Source: Synanceia verrucosa
Lineage: Eukaryota > Chordata > Actinopteri > Perciformes > Synanceiidae
NCBI GenBank assembly: GCA_029721515.1
Contig: CM056562.1
Location: 3,589,593 to 3,653,592 of the forward strand
DNA length: 64,000 nt
Direction: 5' to 3'
Shown here: one piece after another, positions 60,601-64,000 of the stretch
How positions within the stretch are numbered: position 1 is the first letter of the stretch
How the letters are laid out: each line of letters opens with the position of its first letter
The notes under the pieces: generated by a model
Databases searched by the model: none
The model's input: the letters and a program-made list of their open reading frames with translations, nothing else
What the model was told of the DNA's origin: nothing
Made by a program: the position numbers and the translations under genes

Positions 60601-62117
60601 TCACAGAAAAGAATAAATTCACTTAACACAGTACCTTGGTACCCAAATATACGATCTGTCCTGCGTAGCTGGAGACTGACTGGTAGCAGGCCTTCTCTCC
60701 AACCAAAGCCTAGAACACAGACACACTGACAGTCAAAATGTATTTCAAGTGTGTTTTCACTGGCTAAAATTTTGAGGATGTTATGTCCTGTGATATCTTT
60801 AACAGTGTAGTCACATCAGGAAAGCATAACCAGTATGAAGGCCAAGAATGACTGCAGCCTACACTTATTAGATTGTTCTTCTGGCTGTTCTGCCATGATC
60901 AACCTTGATATAAAAATTATTTCAGAGGGGAGAAAGAAGGAGCAGTTGAGTGCCATCTTTTTATTCATTCATTACTTCCAGCTGAGACATCACAGTCTCC
61001 AACACTGACCCACACAAACAGTAAATACAATGAACAACAGCATGACTGTTTTCAGTGTTTTTTTTTCAGTTTTCAGTTCCTACTCCTAACAAGTCTTATA
61101 CACTGTATAACAGTATACCAGCGCTGGTATCATGTGGTGTCTCTGCGTCGTCAGTGATCAAGGCACCAGTCAGTGTGTAAAACAGGTAAAAGTGAATAAA
61201 TGTGAAGTTTGAACTTTGACCCTGTTCCCCATCAGTTAACCCCTCACCAGAGCCTGGGAGACGTTCCCTCCAGTTGCCAGCGATTTGAAATGTCGGCTGT
61301 TATAAACCAGCTGCACCTGCTCCAAGTCTAGAGTCTCCAAGACCTCCTGACTGGGCCGGTCCACCACCTGCAGCTTTTCATGGCTGTCTACTAGGACCAG
61401 CGTACGACTGTTAATCCACTGCAAAAACACAGAGACAGGAGCACAAGTCAAACGTTTACAGCAAATAACTTACACTGTGCCTGGTTGACATTAAGGTAAA
61501 GAAACAATACAACATGTCCACCCATGCAGCTGTATCTGCAGCTTTAAATGAGAAACATTTACATTTAAAATGAACAGACATATACTGTAACATCAAATGT
61601 TCTCTAATAGCCCAGCGGATGGAGTGGATGCCACAGGGATGCTGGGGGGCGGGAGGAGAGGCCATCTTTGCTTCAGGGGACAGGTTAGCATGTTGCTGAC
61701 TACTTCCATGTTTGTTTGTTAGCTTGTGCAATCACACACAGTCACTGTTGTTATACTCCATGTTTACAGGTCCTGTTTATGCATGTGTGTGTATTTCTCA
61801 ACAAAAGTCCCAGATCAGAGGCAAATTAGCGTTGACTCGCTACTCAGTGGTCAGAGTTCAAGCACTATGTGTGAATGGTTCAAAGACCAGATGCATCCCA
61901 GGGAGGTGTAGGGATATCTGTCTGTGAGCTACAGTCAATGAAAGCACATGGTAAGAGTGAAGGGCCTGTAACAAGAGAACGTTTTTTGTTTTTTTTTAAT
62001 GTGCTGCATTAGGAATACCTCGAGTTAAGTACTTACACTCAGGCTGATGATGTCACAGCTTAGATGGAGTTGTTTTTGTTTGATGACATGGATGGTCCCC
62101 GTCTCCTCCTTCTTTAC
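27003..62117 (-). CDS. vps8: VPS8, CORVET complex subunit (33 exons, 5' end outside window)
   Basis: Exons: 62037-62117, 61248-61418, 60635-60709, 59428-59463, 57480-57570, 57331-57377, 57147-57236, 56304-56350, 54341-54563, 54138-54227, 53789-53840, 53646-53688, 53182-53254, 51284-51403, 50244-50315, 49843-49962, 49102-49158, 48435-48517, 41664-41748, 41339-41437, 40789-40878, 37055-37101, 36818-36962, 36290-36379, 35870-36034, 35691-35772, 35241-35323, 33923-34003, 33658-33827, 32710-32884, 31259-31312, 30377-30457, 27003-27128. The phases close to 1047 codons plus stop, roughly the C-terminal three quarters of the family length. Landmarks: FKSLATGGNVSQAL, EALSLAWSFHEG, HLDVTSLDIQQ, TLLHFDTREFLNVLA, RQLAKPDNTLFVNR, LGMLDTFNYEQ. 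VPS8 tethers Rab5-positive early endosomes with VPS3 and the shared VPS-C core (known). In order: end of the beta-propeller, long alpha-solenoid, RING-H2 finger. Every exon frame is open. Confidence 0.95.
27265..27330. repeat. Retroposon 3' tail fragment
   Basis: AATTTCCCCACTGAGGGATT followed by AATAAAGTAATTCTTCT and a TTC/CTT-rich tail, a sequence typical of the 3' end of fish LINE-type elements. Only the tail is present. Confidence 0.4.
27938..29545 (+). mobile_element. Tc1-like transposon copy 2, 1608 bp
   Basis: This is the same family as 6354-7960. Its ends are CAGTCATGGAAAAAATTATT and the complement, flanked by TA at 27936-27937 and 29546-29547. By eye it differs from copy 1 by about a dozen substitutions and three single-base indels over 1.6 kb, so both are young. 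It lies in the last intron of VPS8, opposite to the direction of transcription. Confidence 0.92.
28219..29247 (+). pseudogene. Tc1 transposase with a single in-frame TGA (copy 2)
   Basis: The reading frame is 343 codons from MPKTKELCEA to the stop at 29247, the normal Tc1 transposase length. It is interrupted only by TGA at 28642-28644 (after RDHKD, where relatives of the family usually have Trp). The N-terminal paired-type DNA-binding region (28219-28640) has no other lesion. The catalytic domain carries SDESNF, QQDNAPCHTA and NPIENLW (Asp, Asp, 34 residues, Glu). The same TGA is in copy 1, so the stop predates the spread of both copies. Confidence 0.88.
30700..30860. repeat. Repeat shared with FAM98A intron (inverted)
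   Basis: The reverse complement of 30710-30800 matches 23600-23690. Shared runs include GGACAAAAAGTGGTGATTTT and ATTAGAGAGCAAAAC. Family unknown. Confidence 0.55.
32710..33827 (-). other. vps8: VPS8 RING-H2 finger, encoded across two exons
   Basis: Exon 33658-33827 ends with the first zinc pair (CNICLQQYKRRQ). Exon 32710-32884 supplies CGHLYHFQC and the last pair CFKC. The order C-x2-C ... C-x-H-x2-F-x-C ... C-x2-C is a RING-H2 pattern. The intron splits it at an AG|C serine codon. The second exon continues into a basic Gly/Ser/Arg tail before the conserved C-terminal exons. Confidence 0.85.
32892..32930. repeat. (AC)n microsatellite at VPS8 exon 30 acceptor
   Basis: About 39 bp of AC repeat beginning seven bases from the splice acceptor at 32885-32886. 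In the transcript it is a (GU)n run. Confidence 0.95.
34004..35240. other. vps8: VPS8 intron, only a retroposon tail seen
   Basis: Intronic DNA. At about 34497-34555 a tail-like sequence (GTAACAATGTAAATGTTCCC followed by GGTGGGACAAATAAAGGTTC) resembles the 3' end of fish retroposons. Nothing else could be supported. Confidence 0.4.
35637..35686. repeat. (TG)n microsatellite at VPS8 exon 26 donor
   Basis: Fifty bases of TG repeat ending at the donor of the exon 35691-35772. In the pre-mRNA it is a (CA)n run starting within a few bases of the 5' splice site. Confidence 0.95.
35832..35869. repeat. (CA)n microsatellite forming the VPS8 exon 25 donor
   Basis: The intron following exon 35870-36034 begins directly with the repeat, so the 5' splice site is GTGTGT of a (GU)n tract in the transcript. 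Confidence 0.93.
37236..37615. repeat. AT-rich degenerate tandem repeat and retroposon tail
   Basis: 37236-37470 repeats a degenerate unit with CTCTGTATATACT and TAAATATTATAT. At 37530-37612 the text CACCTCTGCTTGGATGCAGT followed by CTTGTACTTGTAACGTGTGA and an AGTAAAGTTGAAT end is a common teleost retroposon 3' terminus. Confidence 0.5.
38126..39176 (+). repeat. tRNA-derived SINE copy S3, interrupted
   Basis: Same family as S1 and S2: it starts near CTGTAGTGGTTAGCAC at 38126 with B-box-like GGTTCGATTCC. The body runs to GAGGATAA at 38457 and the tail resumes at GAGGTAGATAATGGATGGAT (39150 on). The gap is a 689-bp TIR element. Confidence 0.75.
38458..39146. mobile_element. TIR element inserted in SINE S3 (TAA target)
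   Basis: 689 bp between TAA at 38455-38457 and TAA at 39147-39149. The ends are imperfect inverted repeats (CGGCTGGATTATACTTCTC on the left; complement AGGCTAATTTATAGTACTCC on the right). The uninterrupted SINE S2 shows one TAA at this position. A 3-bp TAA/TTA duplication is typical of PIF/Harbinger elements. No transposase is encoded. Confidence 0.62.
39177..40788. other. vps8: VPS8 intron, no recognised element
   Basis: AT-rich intron remainder between SINE S3 and the exon starting at 40789. A retroposon-like tail (GGGGTTGCAGCTGAAAGAAT) is at about 40434-40470. No gene seen. Confidence 0.35.
41829..42050. repeat. DIRS left inverted terminal repeat (3' end of element)
   Basis: The outer segment AACTATAGGTTATTTACATA (41829 on) is unique to this end. 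The core 41877-42050 is the inverse of 47439-47607 (for example GATGTCTCACTATGGGATGC and GGACGCGGACGGCACCACGT), with a five-base difference near 42028. Confidence 0.88.
42072..42168. repeat. DIRS internal complementary region
   Basis: The first half (42072 to about 42129, ending AACCTATAGTT) is the reverse complement of the left terminus 41829-41887. The second half (AGTTCTCTTTCATAATATTT, to 42168) is the reverse complement of the right terminus 47590-47632. The two halves overlap by AGTT. This is the splint that lets the two ends be joined on a circular intermediate in the DIRS replication model. Confidence 0.88.
42240..44306 (-). CDS. DIRS tyrosine recombinase ORF
   Basis: An open frame of 688 codons. 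The upstream half (44306 to about 43300) overlaps the RNase H frame and is low-complexity, so the functional protein may begin later. The recombinase domain is in the last 320 residues or so: a SAM-like N-terminal segment (STRSLYDCKWRVFEGWC, SFLQELIDKQKAFSTIKVYL) and the catalytic set Arg in SAKRVSDIHA, His-x-x-Arg in RAHSTRGLAA, and the Tyr nucleophile in FVRFYKLDV. All four conserved residues are present, so the protein could be active. It would insert the circular cDNA in the nucleus. Confidence 0.88.
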   Translation of the reverse strand: MSHTFSSGQVCSIQIMSSVARTDGVCHPRCPPRSPPHEGIPALGGLMRAGSRASRRTESVGHAGVRQGAPPLAGPVLSDTGGAHGLRSVQEGGHYGRQPDRLGRDPRRPICVGPLECGPPAVSHKFPGTFSGVPLPETFPPVSHGSSCPGEDGQYDDSGVHQPSRGVALSSLTHAGTQTDPVELWSSPLFESDARPGGPEHGRGPVVQGHAGIRGVDSEPGDCRTDMDPVRPGHGGSVRVERKRAVPAVLLSAQHGCSPRRRRSSARLAARASLRISPPGLGVSHSVQSEGARPRADSDSSALARHALASGDISVTVRSAMAAPAAQGPVIAGERDVLPPAPGTPGVMGLAPEWLNLSAVGLPQRVISTIQSARASSTRSLYDCKWRVFEGWCHRNGHVPFQCPVGVILSFLQELIDKQKAFSTIKVYLAAIAAYHVGFGNHTASQHPLVCRFMKGARRLLPVSRPLVPPWDLAVVLEGLKSPPFEPLEGVDLKHVSLKTVLLLALASAKRVSDIHALSVHPSCARFFPGDVRMILRPNPAFVPKVVGSYCPIDLVAFAASSGEQQSHALCPVRAVRTYMGRTSSFRRSDQLFVSWANPRKGKPVTKQRLSHWVVEAIALAYRSQGLQPPLGLRAHSTRGLAASWALFRGVSVQDICAAASWSSPLTFVRFYKLDVTAPCVARAVLLS
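43208..45597 (-). pseudogene. DIRS reverse transcriptase / RNase H, frame-shifted
   Basis: The polyprotein moves between frames. It starts in the frame open from 45597, appears to slip at the C-run near 45273-45282, and continues from about 45248 to 44736 with RPILDLRALNKYL. It shifts near 44735 into SVDLRDAYFHIPI ... LPFGLSLSPRVF ... YLDDWLLLA (the catalytic YLDD box). It shifts again near 44475 into the frame ending at 43208, which holds GFVINAEKSTL, then RNase H (TTDASLTGWGG, LELSAVFLSL, RTDNMTTVAYI, DLLSRG). The domains are well conserved but three indels stop a single product, unless they are assembly errors. Confidence 0.82.
45616..47154 (-). CDS. DIRS ORF1 (gag-like)
   Basis: An intact 512-codon frame starting MEAITPHTRGLGDSG. 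The N-terminus has a cysteine cluster (CRCGNKISS, CSSCLGLEHA, CQHC) characteristic of fish DIRS ORF1 proteins. A long acidic stretch follows (about residues 115-150, EEDVLELDYGDDED), then a helical middle region and a basic Pro/Ala/Lys-rich C-terminus. It probably acts as the structural nucleic-acid-binding protein (inference from position). It ends 19 bases before the RT frame opens. Confidence 0.82.
   Translation of the reverse strand: MEAITPHTRGLGDSGIRPCRCGNKISSKDPHQVCSSCLGLEHARLAIDVPGSCQHCAVFTIKSLRRRLARQASLSGLDPFLPPDGTAVEAGEEMVVAAVATPEASASWGSQPDLAADPPHEEDVLELDYGDDEDAASELLISEDDDEDDVFITPARAAQPVASVASRDGESTPASPLPSLDMLDVCKRAAARLGIRWPTVVAETTRSRYEGKKLPLAKSATKQCLPIFPELLDEVARSWRDRPYSSRSPIPGASSLDCEAMESLGLLRMPPMEPLVAAHLHPRLSAISSRSPSLPSKSDRFQSALTEKAYKAAALSARALNVLSLLTAYQAELCEDFAQTQDPATWDEIPVITDLCLRVQRCAVQATGKALGTMVLQERARWLNLANLSDREKEEILDMPIVPEGIFGSALASMQRRCEAKKKEDEALQLCLPRRPPAPSPPAQRKTFVQAASQVAQFKVPKQMRLQPAPPAPTGRPGWSKKPSAAAAAPPARPERPAQAVTNQARKKKRAA
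47439..47632. repeat. DIRS right inverted terminal repeat (5' end of element)
   Basis: Inverse of the left core. The outer 25 bases or so (CGAAATATTATGAAAGAGAACT) are specific to this end and recur inverted in the internal complementary region. Confidence 0.88.
48170..48246. repeat. TG/CA microsatellite
   Basis: Mixed TATATGTGTGTG and CACACACAC stretches in a VPS8 intron. Confidence 0.85.
49320..49366. repeat. (AC)n microsatellite
   Basis: CA repeat with a short GAGTGTGTG interruption in a VPS8 intron. Confidence 0.9.
50074..50180. repeat. Compound CA/TA/AG microsatellite
   Basis: Alternating ACACAC, ATATAT and TACACGTATG blocks followed by an (AG)8 run at 50164-50179, in a VPS8 intron. 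Confidence 0.88.
50316..51283. other. vps8: VPS8 intron, nothing recognised
   Basis: AT-rich intronic DNA with no repeat termini or exon that I can support. Confidence 0.4.
51804..52923. mobile_element. hAT-like element hosting a nested MITE
   Basis: The left end CAGGGGTGGGCAAAATTTTT is the classic hAT terminus. The right side has GGTCCGCAGGCCGTAGTTTT, a degenerate counterpart of the left GACTCGCAGGCCACAAA. It is split by the element at 52098-52839. No transposase is present. Confidence 0.5.
52098..52839. mobile_element. 742-bp MITE with TAA duplication (PIF/Harbinger-like)
   Basis: Perfect 15-bp terminal repeats GGGTGTATTCACACC and complement, flanked by TAA at 52095-52097 and 52840-52842. 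Further inward complementarity is imperfect (GGTCTGGACCAA against TTGGTCCGCACC-type text). It is non-coding. Confidence 0.72.
54568..54662. repeat. (CA)n microsatellite at VPS8 exon 9 acceptor
   Basis: About 95 bp, partly with CG steps (ACGCACGC). It begins two bases from the splice acceptor at 54564-54565. In the transcript it forms a (GU)n run in place of a normal polypyrimidine tract. Confidence 0.95.
55278..56033 (+). mobile_element. Possible solo LTR
   Basis: The region begins TGTCTCATGCC and is C/T-rich with GTTTAAAAAGTCCTGTCAG. It has an AATAAA near 55945 and ends with CTGCCTACTGAGTTATGC and CGGTCCATGCA-like text. This composition matches LTRs of teleost Gypsy-type elements as I remember them. 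No target duplication, primer site or internal coding region is visible, so the call is tentative. Confidence 0.35.
57714..58613. mobile_element. 900-bp TIR element with GC-rich core
   Basis: The ends are CTTGTAGGAGCTGATAATGT and complement CTTGTAAGAGCTGATAATGT (one mismatch in 20). The arms are AT-rich with many taataa motifs. The centre (57995-58160) is unexpectedly GC-rich and holds an imperfect direct repeat GGCCGGCAGAGC at about 58105 and 58126. There is no coding capacity, and the superfamily is not assigned. Confidence 0.65.
58731..59152. mobile_element. Tc1-type deletion derivative (MITE)
   Basis: Inverted ends CACTGATCAGACATAACATT and CATAATGTTATGCCTGATCG. The internal 360 bp contain only short remnants of transposase-like sequence. 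This terminal motif belongs to a common fish Tc1/mariner family. Confidence 0.7.
59535..59755. repeat. Interspersed repeat with AATAAAATTGACTTGA tail
   Basis: GGGGAGTTTTTCCTAAGTTG followed by a tail CCAATAAAATTGACTTGATG. This pair is very common in teleost genomes. Class is uncertain. Confidence 0.4.
59809..60150. repeat. Microsatellite-flanked teleost repeat
   Basis: An (AC)n run at 59809-59831 and a CA/CG-rich run at 60109-60150 enclose text such as GTGGGGACATTACATTGACT and TATGGGGACCTGCACTCTGT, a dispersed repeat frequent in fish. It includes CCTAACCCTAACC, which resembles a telomere repeat but is only two units long. Confidence 0.45.
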
Positions 62118-62301
62118 CTGAACAAACACACAGGAGCACTTTAAAACTCTGCTGTTGGACAATGTCACCATTAATCTGAAATCTGAAGAACATACTCAGG
62201 GGCAGTACTGGCCCTGGGTCAAAGAGGACCCACCTGGGCAAAGCAAGATGCAGGGCAGACGTGGTTATGAACTGTCTACAAGCAAAATGGATGAAGACAA
62301 T

Positions 62302-63817
62302 GGGCCTCATTCATGAACCGTTCTTAAGAACAAATTTGTTCTTAAGTCCTACTTACGAAGATTGTGGCATTCATCAATGTTTTCTTATCCAGGATTTGTT
62401 CTTAGATAAGAACCCTAACCCCTAATTTGTTCTTAGATAAGAACAAATCCTACGAACACTCAGGACTACTCTTACACATAAATGTGCTGACATGTTGGCA
62501 TGTTTGTGTTGTCTCCTTTTGTGCAGTTCATTAAAATATGATATTACAGTGATCTTTCTGTCACATGTATTTATTTATTAATTTATTCATTTGATTTTTG
62601 GGTAATTTACAGAACATTTTTTTATTTCAAAATAAAATGCATGCAATCAATCAACTGGCCACACAGTACATCAAATTTCCAAAAACAGTAGAAGAGCAAG
62701 TCACAATCAAGAGGGGGTTCTGCAGTATAGCTGGCCTCCCTAGGCTTGGAGAGGCACGGGACCGAGCAGACGTGTACTGCAGGAGGGTTCTGGTTCTATT
62801 TCTTGGCTCTGCAGGATTTCATCTGTGAATAAATAACAAATCAAGCCTTTGTTGTGACCCTCAGTCCAATACTAAGACATATTTTGATCTTACACACATT
62901 ATGGTAAACTCCTGCCTTTAGGACATGTTTTAAATAAAGGTATTATTTTAGAAAATAAATAAATGACCTTCCGATTCTTCTGGAGTAGCCGCCACCTTTG
63001 CCTCGGGGCCCAGGTCTGTATCTAGACACTCAGTCAATGGTACTCCTAACAAGTAAAAAAAAAAAAAAAAAAAAAACCCCAAAAAACAATTAAATATAAA
63101 TAAAAAAACCAAAACAAATTGTGATTTGTATTTTTCCCCACATAGCATACCTGAGAGGGTCATCTCCCCGGTGATGGTCCTGATGAGCTGGTCCATCTCA
63201 GACAGGTTTTGGGTGGCTGTTCCCCCTCCTGTCCCATGCATCGGCATTTTGCAATGTTTTTTTTGGGGGGGATTTTAAATCAAACCACTTCTTTTTGACC
63301 TCCTCTGTTGTTCCCCCTTCACCAGATACTGTGTCCACTGCTTGTGTGATCGCCTCCCATGCTTGTTTTTTATTTGTGTTTGTGTAGCCTGCACTAAAGC
63401 TACTTAATATAACTTTTTTCTTGCGGGTTATTTCCTGCAGCAGTACCTCCAGTTCTGGACTACTAACGAACTGAGGCGCTCCACTTGATTTACCTTTTGC
63501 TTTGGCATTGTATCATTGCTGTTTCTGCTGTGTAACATATGTGTCTGCTCACAGCCCTGCAGTCTCTTTTATGGGCATTGATGGGTGGTTACCTATGCAA
63601 ATCCTATGTAAATCCTATGTTAATTAGACTCACCTGGCACACCCTCTCAACTTACGAGGAAATGCCATTCATCAATTTAAGAACACAGCTGCGAACAATT
63701 CTGCAGTTTAAGAACACACTGATGAATGCCACGTATAGTTTTCTTAAGATCCCTCTTAAGAACAGCTTAAGAAGGAATCTAAGAAAATTCTTAAGAAGAT
63801 ATTGGTGAATGAGGCCC
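62302..63817 (-). mobile_element. Harbinger-like element with Myb/SANT-like gene remnant
   Basis: Ends GGGCCTCATTCATGAACCGT and complement ATTGGTGAATGAGGCCC; the subterminal arms are rich in TTCTTAAGAA. On the minus strand about 63503-63240 encodes a Myb/SANT-like DNA-binding domain of the type found in Harbinger partner proteins and NAIF1 (FVSSPELEVLLQEITRKKKV, NKKQAWEAITQAV, EEVKKKWFDLK). The frame is shifted against the nearest ATG at 63508 and again near 63250. The downstream frame to 62948 continues the protein tail (TGGGTATQNLSEMDQLI). No DDE nuclease is present. It interrupts the VPS8 intron just upstream of the exon at 62037. Confidence 0.65.
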
Positions 63818-64000
63818 GATGTGAGTAGGACTAGGCTGTTATTCAGTTCAAATTGTCCACCTCAGCTCATCTCGCTCACTGACCAGATGACCATAAAAAA
63901 CTCCTTGTGTGTTCTGTTCCATTTTATGTAAAGTAACTGAAATGTAATAAAGTATCATACTCACTAAAGAAGAGCCATAATGAGTTGCATGCATTAGGAT

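Overview
This is nuclear DNA from a ray-finned (teleost) fish; the species cannot be named from the sequence. The evidence is the vertebrate-type split genes with GT-AG introns, the CA/TG and TA microsatellites, and a typical teleost repeat load: several Tc1/mariner families, hAT and PIF/Harbinger-like elements, a tRNA-derived SINE, BEL/Pao debris and a DIRS-type tyrosine-recombinase retrotransposon. No prokaryotic features are present. All three host genes read leftwards on the minus strand.

Layout. (1) 1-13833: the 5' four exons of a gene for an Arg/Ser-rich nuclear-type protein I cannot name. Its 11 kb first intron is packed with nested DNA transposons and a striking TA/CA/CG alternating tract. 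(2) 13.9-17.9 kb: intergenic DNA with two SINEs in opposite orientation, a BEL/Pao remnant, a decayed Tc1 element inserted into that remnant, and a perfect 22-bp hairpin. (3) 18435-25579: a complete eight-exon FAM98A orthologue (513 aa predicted) with an RGG/glycine-rich tail. (4) 27003-62117: 33 exons of VPS8, the Rab5-linked CORVET tethering subunit, covering about the last 1047 residues. The N-terminal exons lie to the right of the window. (5) Inside VPS8 introns: a near-intact Tc1 copy (27.9-29.5 kb), a SINE carrying an inserted TIR element (38.1-39.2 kb), a 5.8 kb DIRS1-like retrotransposon (41829-47632), nested MITEs (51.8-52.9 kb), a possible solo LTR (55.3-56.0 kb), a 900-bp TIR element (57.7-58.6 kb) and a Myb/SANT-encoding Harbinger-like element (62.3-63.8 kb).

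The three host genes look like ordinary cellular neighbours with no shared pathway visible here. FAM98 proteins work in RNA metabolism, VPS8 works in early endosome tethering, and the SR-rich protein is probably a nuclear RNA-related factor (inference). The most unusual content is the mobile DNA. The DIRS element has open gag and tyrosine recombinase frames, inverted termini and an internal complementary region. Two Tc1 copies are almost identical and share the same internal stop codon. Several insertions can be dated relative to each other because an uninterrupted copy of the target repeat is also in the window. Exon boundaries were deduced by reading splice sites and by recall of the vertebrate protein families; no alignment or search was run.
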